Source: Arsukibacterium tuosuense
GTDB taxonomy: Bacteria > Pseudomonadota > Gammaproteobacteria > Enterobacterales > Alteromonadaceae
Assembly: GCF_900215315.1 (NCBI RefSeq)
Contig: NZ_OBEB01000005.1
Coordinates: forward strand, 1-64,000
DNA length: 64,000 nucleotides
Direction: 5' to 3'
Part shown: piece after piece, positions 57,701 through 64,000 of the stretch
Numbering within the stretch: the stretch's first letter is position 1
How the letters are laid out: each line of letters starts with the position of its first letter
The notes under the pieces: model-generated
What the model saw: the letters and a program-made list of their open reading frames with translations, nothing else
Database searches by the model: none
Told to the model about the DNA's origin: nothing
Program-made: the position numbers and the translations under genes

Positions 57701-58554
57701 GTGGCCGTGGCCTGTCTGGTACCGGCCCTAAAGCCGGTGGCCCGAACTATTTACTGCGTCTGGTAAAAGAACAAGCGTCACCTGAAAACGTGCAGATGAC
57801 TAACCTGACCCCGGACGAGCTGGACATGCACCACACCGCTGACGCTGAAGCCCAGGTACAGCAGTTAATGGAAAACTCCCTGCGGGATGAGAAAAAGTGG
57901 CGCAACACCAAACTGAATGACCGGGTGTCCGTGGTTCGCCAGTTACTGGCGAAAATTGCCACCGTAGACATTATCGATGAACTGGCCGACGATTTAGGCT
58001 CTACCCTGTCTGATGCCCGGGCCCAGCTGAACCGGCTGGAAAAACATATGCGTAAAGCTATTGTGTTACCAGGGCCAACGGGCGAGTCAAACACCCTGCA
58101 CTATGAACCACGGGGTTGTGTGGTGTGTTATGCCGATAAGAGTACGTCGTTTAACTTCTGGACCCTGTCGATTATCACTGCCCTGGCTGCCGGTAATACG
58201 GTAATTACCGTGGCGTCAGAGCTGTTTTATGAAGAAGCCCAGGCGTTTCGCGATAAGTTTATTGCCACAGGGGTTGCCAAAGGCGTATTCCAGGTAGCCC
58301 GGCCGGATCAGTTGCAGGCCATTCTGGCCCACCCGCATTTAGCCGGTGCTGTGGTAGCCGCGCGTTCATCGCGCTTGGGTTACTTCAGCCAGCAACTGGC
58401 TAAGCGTGAGGGGGCAATACTGCCGGTAATCAGCGCCGAGTATTATGATACGTTGATTAAACGGTTAATTACCGAAAAAACCATCAGTATTGATACCACG
58501 GCCTCGGGCGGTAATACCTCACTGATGACGATGGTGGAAGACGACGAGTCGTAA
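54748..58554 (+). CDS. putA: Bifunctional proline dehydrogenase / P5C dehydrogenase
   Basis: This 1268-residue flavoenzyme oxidises proline to glutamate. The PRODH barrel (about 150-480) shows SVKLSAIHPRYEFSH, KGAYWDTEIKTTQ and FQRLHGMGESLFDQ. The NAD-binding P5CDH domain has Cys817 in SAGQRCSALRVL. A C-terminal ALDH-like domain (about 1040-1268) makes this a longer type B PutA. The N-terminal ribbon-helix-helix domain of E. coli PutA is absent: the protein begins MLFTGDLTTECPIRQKIRDY. It is thus bifunctional, not a repressor. Monocistronic. Confidence 0.96.
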   Translation: MLFTGDLTTECPIRQKIRDYYRIDENQIIDMLLPLAEVGVKARSRAWERARQIVLNIRKDQDGQGGIDALLNEFSLSSEEGVVLMCLAEALLRVPDKKTQDMLIRDKLANGDWSSHLGSSDSLFVNASSWGLLVTGKMVNYSDHSKAEQFGILKKTLGRLGEPVIRRSVNFAMKIMGKQFVMGTTIDDAIDRAADTEKKGYVYSYDMLGEGARTMADADRYYQSYLTAIHAIGKAAKGRGPIKSPGISVKLSAIHPRYEFSHRERVMTELLPKLKELVLVAKKYDIGFTVDAEEADRLDISLDIIEAIFSDPDLGDWTGFGLAVQAYQKRAVFVIEWLTQLARKVGRQIMVRLVKGAYWDTEIKTTQQDGLDHYPVFTRKASTDVSYKACAIKMLEARDVLYPQFATHNAYTAATILEVAKGDNTGFEFQRLHGMGESLFDQIVTEEKIQCRVYAPVGEHENLLAYLVRRLLENGANSSFVNAIVDTTQPVEALLPDPVETLQGLRNKYNTQIKMPIDLYGAERSNSRGMDLTDINSLMPFKANLERWFKEHLISEDTVPTGAVPVKNPANHQEIIGHVTMHNTEQMQQLLSNADEAFTDWSQTPIAQRANLLRRIADILERHHDELVAICIKEAGKVAQDGIDEVREAVDFCRYYAARAEELAKDERFEPRGVILCISPWNFPLAIFLGQVAAAIVTGNTVIAKPAEQTSLIALRTIELMHIVGLPEHVVQAVIARGSDVGKTIVPDSRIQAVMFTGSTDTGTLIAQTLANRNDIQVPLIAETGGQNCMIVDSTALPEQVVDDVISSGFQSAGQRCSALRVLFIQEDVADGIITMLKGALEEMHVGDPALLSTDIGPVIDAKALKNLEEHVEYLKDKATLHYQCGIPDNSKNGAYFFAPRLYEIKDLSVLKREVFGPCVHVIRFSAKDLDKVIDQINGTGYGLTMGIHSRIEERCEYLAKMSRAGNVYVNRNMIGAIVGAQPFGGRGLSGTGPKAGGPNYLLRLVKEQASPENVQMTNLTPDELDMHHTADAEAQVQQLMENSLRDEKKWRNTKLNDRVSVVRQLLAKIATVDIIDELADDLGSTLSDARAQLNRLEKHMRKAIVLPGPTGESNTLHYEPRGCVVCYADKSTSFNFWTLSIITALAAGNTVITVASELFYEEAQAFRDKFIATGVAKGVFQVARPDQLQAILAHPHLAGAVVAARSSRLGYFSQQLAKREGAILPVISAEYYDTLIKRLITEKTISIDTTASGGNTSLMTMVEDDES

Positions 58555-58778
58555 TCAGGCATTGTACCAGCCCACAGGGAAGGGGCTGGATGGCTGAAAA
58601 TACTTACTTCACCGGCTTCAAGGAGCACATCCCTGTGCCCCTTCAGCCTGCGCAGCATCCATGCTGCTGTTACGTAAGTACATCAGCCCCCCTGCCTTTA
58701 ATTCTTCCGCTGATCTTCCAGCTACCCTGCCCTTATATCTGGACCCTATCCCATCTACCCCCTACCTAAGCTCATCTG

Positions 58779-60836
58779 TTACTTCAATACCTGCAATAAA
58801 TTACTGCGCTGATCTGTCCAGCTCACGTCGCGGTTAAGCGCCGACGGCCATGGGCTTAGTGCTTGCTGAATAACCGGCTGGCCGATAAAACGCTGGTTGG
58901 CGGTAATCAGCACCCACTGGGCTGCCGGATTAATCCCCTGTGCGTTGGTCGCGATAAAGTAGGCGTCAAGGCCCAGCTTAGCTGCCTGGTTACGTAGCAA
59001 ACTGGTTAAATCCAGATAATTATTCGACACATGCACCGCCAGTACGCCATCGCTTTGCAAATGCTGCCAGTACAATTGCATTGCTTCAGTGGTAAGCAGG
59101 TGCTGTGGAATGCTGTCACTGCTAAAGGCATCCAGCACCAGCACGTCAAACTGGCTAGTGCCCTGCTGCTCAAGCTGTGCCGTCAATGTCAGTCTGGCAT
59201 CACCCGGTACAATGTCCACGGCAGCAGCACTGTCACTCAGGTAACTGAAGTACTCTGTCGCCACTTTAATCACTGCCGGGTTCAGCTCAAAAAACAGCAT
59301 GCTGTCGCCTGGCTTGCCATAGACCGCCAAGGCACCGGCACCCAACCCTACCAGGCCGAAGTTCCGTTGCTGTAGCTGATTAATATTGCGGGAAAGTGCA
59401 GCGGGTAAAAAATGCTGCATAGCTAACGCCGCGCCAGTGCCCGGCCGGTAATAACTTTGCGCCGTGCCGGATAGTGGCGGCGCAAGATACTGGGCACCAT
59501 GGCTGGTGGTACCGTCAATCAGCTGGCGCTGGCTCTGCTCACCGACCACCAGATCACGCACCACCAGGCTGCCATAAAAATTACGTTCACTATAGACATT
59601 ATGCTGGCCTAACTGCCATTCCAGGCCCACCACGGACAAGCCAAACAGCAGGCCGCCGCTTAGCCACAGGCCTTGCTGCCAGCGCGGTTTTGCTATTTCA
59701 TCCGGCCACTGCAGCAGCAGATAAATCGCCAGCAGTACCAGTAAAAACTCCCAATACTGGCTGAATAACAGCGGCGCCAGTAAGTTAACCGCGACACTGC
59801 CCAGCACGCCCCCTGCAGCCAGCAACAGATAAAAGCCGGTTAAATACTGTGGTTCAGGTTTTAAACGGGCTAGTTCGCCATGACACAGCATGCAGCCGCT
59901 GAATAAGATGGTCAGGTACAATAGCAATTGCGAGATAAGATCAAACTGGCGGCCCAGGTAAAACAGCAATAAGCCAAACACCATACTCAGGCAGAACACA
60001 TACAGCCACAGGCCACGCTGATACCAGGCGGGTTTGTTAAACACCACTATATAGCTGACTAAATACAAACAGAGCGGCAGCACCCATAAAAAGGGCACCG
60101 GCGGCACATTCTGGGTAATTTGCTGGGTAACGGCCAACAGTAACACCACACCACAGGCCGACAGTGCCAGCCAACGCAGGGCATAACGTTTATTCAGGCG
60201 GGCACTTACCGCACGGATAGCCGGTGACAGCTGGCCGAGCTCACGCCACATCAACAACAGGCAACTTAGGGTAAACAGCACAAAGCCAAATACCCAGTAC
60301 TGGCGTTGCTGACTCAGGCTAAATAACGGCTCCAGCAAAAACGGATAGGCCAGTAAGCCACCTAGTGAGCCTAAATTAGACAGCGCATACAGCCGGTAAG
60401 GTGAGCGCAACGGGAAGCGGCCAGCAAACCAGTGTTGTAATAACGGGCCGGTGGCCGATAGCATTAAATAAGGCAAACCCACGGTTAAGGTTAACAGCAA
60501 TAAAATAGCGGCTAATGGCGCGGCCAGTACGTCAGGCTGAATATTGGCTTGCCACAGCAGCGGCAGGCTGGTCAGGGCCAATAGCAGCAAACTGCTGTGG
60601 ACCAGCCGCTGTGCTTTTGGCGCCAGATAACGACTTAACAAATGAGCATAGCCGTAGCCCGCCAGCAGCAGGCTTTGGAAAAACAACATGCAGGCAGTCC
60701 AGACAGCTGCTCCGCCACCAAAATAAGGTAACAACTGTTTGGCCAGCATTGGCTGCACCAAAAATAGTAAGGCAGCACTTAGTAAAATAGTCAGGGCGAA
60801 CAAGGCCAAGGCAGGCTCCACAATCGGTAATAGCAT
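58779..60836 (-). CDS. Membrane-embedded spermidine-synthase-like protein
   Basis: This 685-residue protein has an N-terminal polytopic region of about ten or more TMs (1-420) and a C-terminal methyltransferase-fold domain (about 460-685). The latter contains FGLVGLGAGALAVYG, LFFELNPAVIKVA, DIVPGDARLTL and VLDAFSSDSIPQHLL. The GDAR and D-A-F-S-S-D pattern is that of spermidine synthase (aminopropyltransferase). In these fused proteins the substrate is uncertain. No speD or other polyamine gene lies nearby. Confidence 0.83.
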   Translation of the reverse strand: MLLPIVEPALALFALTILLSAALLFLVQPMLAKQLLPYFGGGAAVWTACMLFFQSLLLAGYGYAHLLSRYLAPKAQRLVHSSLLLLALTSLPLLWQANIQPDVLAAPLAAILLLLTLTVGLPYLMLSATGPLLQHWFAGRFPLRSPYRLYALSNLGSLGGLLAYPFLLEPLFSLSQQRQYWVFGFVLFTLSCLLLMWRELGQLSPAIRAVSARLNKRYALRWLALSACGVVLLLAVTQQITQNVPPVPFLWVLPLCLYLVSYIVVFNKPAWYQRGLWLYVFCLSMVFGLLLFYLGRQFDLISQLLLYLTILFSGCMLCHGELARLKPEPQYLTGFYLLLAAGGVLGSVAVNLLAPLLFSQYWEFLLVLLAIYLLLQWPDEIAKPRWQQGLWLSGGLLFGLSVVGLEWQLGQHNVYSERNFYGSLVVRDLVVGEQSQRQLIDGTTSHGAQYLAPPLSGTAQSYYRPGTGAALAMQHFLPAALSRNINQLQQRNFGLVGLGAGALAVYGKPGDSMLFFELNPAVIKVATEYFSYLSDSAAAVDIVPGDARLTLTAQLEQQGTSQFDVLVLDAFSSDSIPQHLLTTEAMQLYWQHLQSDGVLAVHVSNNYLDLTSLLRNQAAKLGLDAYFIATNAQGINPAAQWVLITANQRFIGQPVIQQALSPWPSALNRDVSWTDQRSNLLQVLK

Positions 60837-61017
60837 CTCAAGGCGCCAAGCCTATACAAAGGGCGGCTTGCAGGCAAGTAGCACGGCCGGCAAGCGCAGA
60901 AAAGTCAGATTTGTGATGGCGCCGCGCTTGGGGTAGACTCCAGTGTTTTTGATCTGAATAAGGCTGCGTAAACCGCACATTTGTTATTCAAGGTTTTATT
61001 TATGGGAATGTTAAGCC

Positions 61018-62445
61018 ATGGGCAAATTTAAAGTACCTCATACCCTCACCCTGCTATTTTCAATGATGGTCATCGCGATGATCGCTACCTGGATAGTGCC
61101 GCAGGGTTCATTTGAAATGCAAACTCTGGAGTCGGGACGTCAGGCCGTGGTGCCGGGAACCTTTACCCTGGTTGAAGATAAAAACTATATGACGCCGTGG
61201 CAGTTACTGACCGCCATACCGCGAGCCTTTGCCAGCGCTCAGGACGTTATTTTCTTTGTAATGATTTTAGGCGGCGTATTATCTATTGCCCGCGCCACCG
61301 GCACTGTTGATGCGTTAATCGGCCGGATGCTGGAACGTTTCGGCGAAAAACCGCAAATTTTAATCTTTATGGTGGTGTTCTGTTTTGCCATGGCGTCCAG
61401 TTTTATTGGTACCGCCGGTGAATATATTCCCTTTGTGTTAATTCTGGTGGCGTTGTGTAAGGCGATGCGACTCGACGCCATGACCGCCGTCGGCATGACT
61501 GTTGCCGGTTATGGTATCGGATACGGTATTTCTGCGGTCAATCCTTTTACCCTGGTTATTGCCCAGCAAATTGCAGAATTACCAATATTATCTGGTTGGC
61601 CACTACGTGCTGCGATTTTTCTGCCGTTTGTGTTAATTGGCTTTCATCATGTCTGGAGCTACTCGAAAAAAGTGCTGGCCGATCCGGCAAACTCAATGGT
61701 CTCAGACATACCCTGTCCGCTGGGCGATAGTCATACTGCTGACTACCCGAAGCTATCTGTCAGACATCAACTGATCCTGGCCAGCTTTCTGGCCACTATC
61801 GGTATCGTCGCCTATGGTATCCGGATCCATGGTTGGTATCTGTATGAACTGGGTGCCTGCTTTATTGCCTGGGGTCTGCTGACCACAGTGATCAGCCGGA
61901 TCGGCGTTGATGTTGCAGCGAAAAAATTTATTGATGGTGCGATGGAGCTGACCACTACCGCTATTTTAATCGGTGTAGCCCGTGGTATTTCGCTGGTAAT
62001 GGAAGATGGCCAGATTCTGCACTCGCTGGTGCATGGTATGTCGCTGCCGTTGTCGTATGTTGGCTCTGAAATTGCGGTTGTCGGCATGCTGATTATTCAG
62101 ACCTTGCTGAATTTCTTTATACCCTCAGGCAGCGGTCAGGCTTTTGTCACCATGCCATTAATGGTGCCGCTGGCCGACTTGCTGGAAATTCCGCGCCAGG
62201 TTGCGGTACTGGCATACCAGTTTGGTGATGGTTTCTCTAATATGATTATTCCGACTAACGCCATTTTAATGGGTATTATCGGTATTGCCGGGGTGCCATA
62301 TGGCCATTGGTTCCGTTTTTGTCTGCCACTGATGGCCAAATTAATGCTGGCCGCATCCCTGGTGCTGGTGCTGGCTGTGGTATTTGGTTATGGCGACGAT
62401 GTACAGCCACCGCTGACCGAAACCAGCATCCCTGCCAGTAACTGA
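61018..62445 (+). CDS. YfcC-family permease, second copy
   Basis: This 475-residue protein has about 11-12 TMs with PHTLTLLFSMMVIAMIATWI at the start. IGTAGEYIPFVLILVALC and IPSGSGQAFVTMPLMVPLADLL are the paired loops. It shares the YfcC/DcuC-like fold with the permease at 28.4 kb but differs in sequence. It stands alone, with a hairpin 10 bp after its stop. An upstream ATG (61002) opens a 9-codon frame that overlaps the permease start. Cargo (amino acid, dipeptide or C4-dicarboxylate) is not shown. Confidence 0.82.
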   Translation: MGKFKVPHTLTLLFSMMVIAMIATWIVPQGSFEMQTLESGRQAVVPGTFTLVEDKNYMTPWQLLTAIPRAFASAQDVIFFVMILGGVLSIARATGTVDALIGRMLERFGEKPQILIFMVVFCFAMASSFIGTAGEYIPFVLILVALCKAMRLDAMTAVGMTVAGYGIGYGISAVNPFTLVIAQQIAELPILSGWPLRAAIFLPFVLIGFHHVWSYSKKVLADPANSMVSDIPCPLGDSHTADYPKLSVRHQLILASFLATIGIVAYGIRIHGWYLYELGACFIAWGLLTTVISRIGVDVAAKKFIDGAMELTTTAILIGVARGISLVMEDGQILHSLVHGMSLPLSYVGSEIAVVGMLIIQTLLNFFIPSGSGQAFVTMPLMVPLADLLEIPRQVAVLAYQFGDGFSNMIIPTNAILMGIIGIAGVPYGHWFRFCLPLMAKLMLAASLVLVLAVVFGYGDDVQPPLTETSIPASN

Positions 62446-62452
62446 CTGAAAT

Positions 62453-62486
62453 GTTCAGGCAGGTATCTGTTGATGCCTGCCTGAAC
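62453..62486 (+). terminator. Hairpin after the second YfcC permease
   Basis: GTTCAGGCAGG (62453-62463) and CCTGCCTGAAC (62476-62486) form a perfect 11-bp stem. CTTGACA follows and no T-run, so it may be a weak terminator. Confidence 0.5.
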
Positions 62487-62547
62487 CTTGACAATAGTCG
62501 CCCCTGGGCTTAACGTAAAGTTAACTTAGTGTTTTAGGCCTATTATC

Positions 62548-63177
62548 TTGCTGATTTTTATCGTGATACTGATGCTTTTTTCAGCATCAGCATTCGCAGC
62601 CCCAACCCCTGCCGATACCGAACCACCACAACTTAACAGCAGTGAATCCGCAAATAAAGACCCTGCAGCTAAGCTTAATACCATTGCAGATTGTGGCCTT
62701 AATGAAGCAGCCCAGCAACTGGCACTGCTGATAATCCAGGATCCGTTGCAGCAGCGAGCCCGACTCAGCTGTCATCCATTGCTGGCGCAGGCGGCGGCTG
62801 AGAAGGCCAAAGTCATGGCGCAAAAAGGGATTGTAAATCATTATGTCGGGGGACTCGGCGCAAACCAGCGCTTAAGAATGTTAGGTTATCAACTGCCACC
62901 GTTTTATAGCGGTGCCATTGGCAATCAGGTAGAGGCAGTTGCAGGCGGTTTCAGTACCGCTGAAGATGTCTGGGAGGCATTCAAAAGTTCAACAGCTCAT
63001 CGCAGCCACTTACTGGGTGAACTCCCTTTTTATCAGCAACAACTTCATATAGGTGTTGGCTTTCACTACAAATGGTCAAGTCCTCATGTTGAATATTGGA
63101 CAGTATATATTGCCAGAGAGGCAGTAGCTGAGGATGCCAACGTAACGTGCTATGATATTGGTTGCATACCACCATAA
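62548..63177 (+). CDS. Secreted CAP/SCP-domain protein
   Basis: This 209-residue precursor starts with TTG. A signal peptide (LIFIVILMLFSASAFAA) precedes a CAP domain (about 45-195). Family marks are the His after NHYVGGLGANQRLRMLGY, then STAHRSHLLG and IGVGFHYKW with YWTVYIA near the end. CAP proteins are secreted and of varied or unknown function. Two mature-part Cys pairs (near 49 and 76, and CYDIGC near the C-terminus) may be disulfides. The TTG start and site are weak, so the true start is uncertain. aceK begins 14 bp later. Confidence 0.75.
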   Translation: MLIFIVILMLFSASAFAAPTPADTEPPQLNSSESANKDPAAKLNTIADCGLNEAAQQLALLIIQDPLQQRARLSCHPLLAQAAAEKAKVMAQKGIVNHYVGGLGANQRLRMLGYQLPPFYSGAIGNQVEAVAGGFSTAEDVWEAFKSSTAHRSHLLGELPFYQQQLHIGVGFHYKWSSPHVEYWTVYIAREAVAEDANVTCYDIGCIPP

Positions 63178-63191
63178 TAAGAAATAAACCT

Positions 63192-64000
63192 ATGGCCGGC
63201 GCCCAGCAGATTGCTGAAATTATTTTAAAAGGATTTCGTAAACACTTCCGGCTATTTCAGCAGGTCACTGCACGGGCCAGACAACGGTTTGAACAGGCAG
63301 ACTGGCTCGCTTACCAACAGGACAGCTCAGAGCGGATCCAGTTTTATGATTTACGGGTGAATGAAACCACGGCCGAGCTGCGACAGCAATTACCCGCAGA
63401 GTGCTTAAACGAACCGCTTTGGCAGCAGGTGAAACAGCAGTACTTGCAGTATTTGTTGTTTCATCCGCAGGCCGAACTGGCTGAAACGTTTTATAACTCA
63501 GTGTTCTGCCGCTTATTTGCCCGCAAGTATTACCATAACCAGAATATTTTTGTTGAATCTACTCTCAACCAGCAGCATTTGCCTGCGCCGATTTCGTCGG
63601 TATACCAGAGTTATTTTCCGGCAGAGGATGGCCTGAAACAGAGTATCCGCCAGATTGTCGCCGACTTCGCTTTCAGCACGCCTTTTATTAATCTGGAGCG
63701 GGATATCCGCTACATCGTAAAAAGCTTTATTCATCAGTCAGAGCACGGCCGCTATCCGGTACACCAAATTCGCTTTGATATGCTTAAATCAGTATTTTTC
63801 CGTAACAAAGCGGCTTATATCGTTGGCCGGGTGGTCACCCCGGACGGTCAGCAGCCTTTTATAATTCCATTGTTACACCAACAGGGCGCCGGTTTGTACC
63901 TGGATACCCTGCTGACCGATCCGCAGCATATGAGCATTATTTTTGGTTTTTCCCGCGCCTACTTTATGGTGCAGTGCCCGGTACCTTCGGCCCTGGTCCA
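63192..64000 (+). CDS. aceK: Isocitrate dehydrogenase kinase/phosphatase, N-terminal part
   Basis: The first 269 codons are in the window; the gene runs past the right edge. AceK phosphorylates and dephosphorylates isocitrate dehydrogenase to route carbon into the glyoxylate shunt. The regulatory N-terminal domain is recognisable: IAEIILKGFRKHFRLFQQVT, LQYLLFHPQAELAETFYNS and FARKYYHNQNIFV. The kinase domain lies beyond the edge. The Shine-Dalgarno is weak. No aceBA is seen in the window. Confidence 0.9.
   Translation, partial: MAGAQQIAEIILKGFRKHFRLFQQVTARARQRFEQADWLAYQQDSSERIQFYDLRVNETTAELRQQLPAECLNEPLWQQVKQQYLQYLLFHPQAELAETFYNSVFCRLFARKYYHNQNIFVESTLNQQHLPAPISSVYQSYFPAEDGLKQSIRQIVADFAFSTPFINLERDIRYIVKSFIHQSEHGRYPVHQIRFDMLKSVFFRNKAAYIVGRVVTPDGQQPFIIPLLHQQGAGLYLDTLLTDPQHMSIIFGFSRAYFMVQCPVPSALV

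Overview
The window looks like chromosomal DNA of a free-living marine or aquatic gammaproteobacterium close to Alteromonadales/Rheinheimera/Alishewanella/Arsukibacterium. This is inferred from gene order (trmB next to mutY-yggX, the gcvA-ygdD-rlmM order, trmB-rsmC, an ArcA/ArcB pair), two large TonB-dependent receptors, many secreted hydrolases and even coding on both strands. I saw no prophage, no transposase gene, no CRISPR array and no rRNA gene. One tRNA (Leu, anticodon CAG) is present.

Layout. 0-3.3 kb: a stable-RNA-like promoter pointing out of the left edge, then a GNAT/C39-peptidase fusion divergent from a RimK-like ATP-grasp ligase, then tRNA-Leu with its own promoter and terminator. 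3.3-11 kb: a possible nucleoside/nucleic-acid scavenging block, made of a udk-nupC-2OG-oxygenase operon, an Oar-like TonB receptor and a divergent secreted nuclease/phosphatase, with a perfect 12-bp palindrome in the divergent promoter. 11-18 kb: a tight housekeeping run mutY-yggX-gcvA-hydrolase-ygdD-rlmM opposite trmB-rsmC. 18-23 kb: an orphan sensor kinase, arcA and, convergent with it, arcB. 23-31 kb: a complete candidate cyanophycin-utilisation locus (secreted cyanophycinase, TonB receptor, YfcC-type permease, isoaspartyl dipeptidase). 31-38 kb: gltBD and rraA.

38-43 kb is the accessory stretch. It holds a small membrane gene broken by an in-frame stop, a HigA-like antitoxin behind a possible divergent toxin, a 7-bp tandem repeat, a secreted M1-like metallopeptidase, a decayed second copy of the rraA 3' end, and a membrane protein with signs of frameshifts at both ends. 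This is the most scarred part of the window and may be a remnant insertion beside rraA. 43-54 kb carries an S9 lipoprotein peptidase, small DUF proteins, an SDR, an RDD protein, a diguanylate cyclase, a Tat-exported aldo/keto reductase, an EF-hand protein and an OmpV-like protein. 54-64 kb carries putA, a membrane spermidine-synthase-like protein, a second YfcC permease, a CAP-domain protein and the start of aceK.

Functional themes. Several blocks converge on nitrogen and amino-acid economy. Cyanophycin-derived beta-Asp-Arg could be imported and split to Asp and Arg, PutA makes glutamate from proline, and GltBD runs glutamate synthesis. The strongest candidate for a coherent and little-described system is the cyanophycin locus, whose dipeptidase has an altered metal-binding motif. 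The udk-nupC-oxygenase operon and the GNAT-C39/RimK pair come next.
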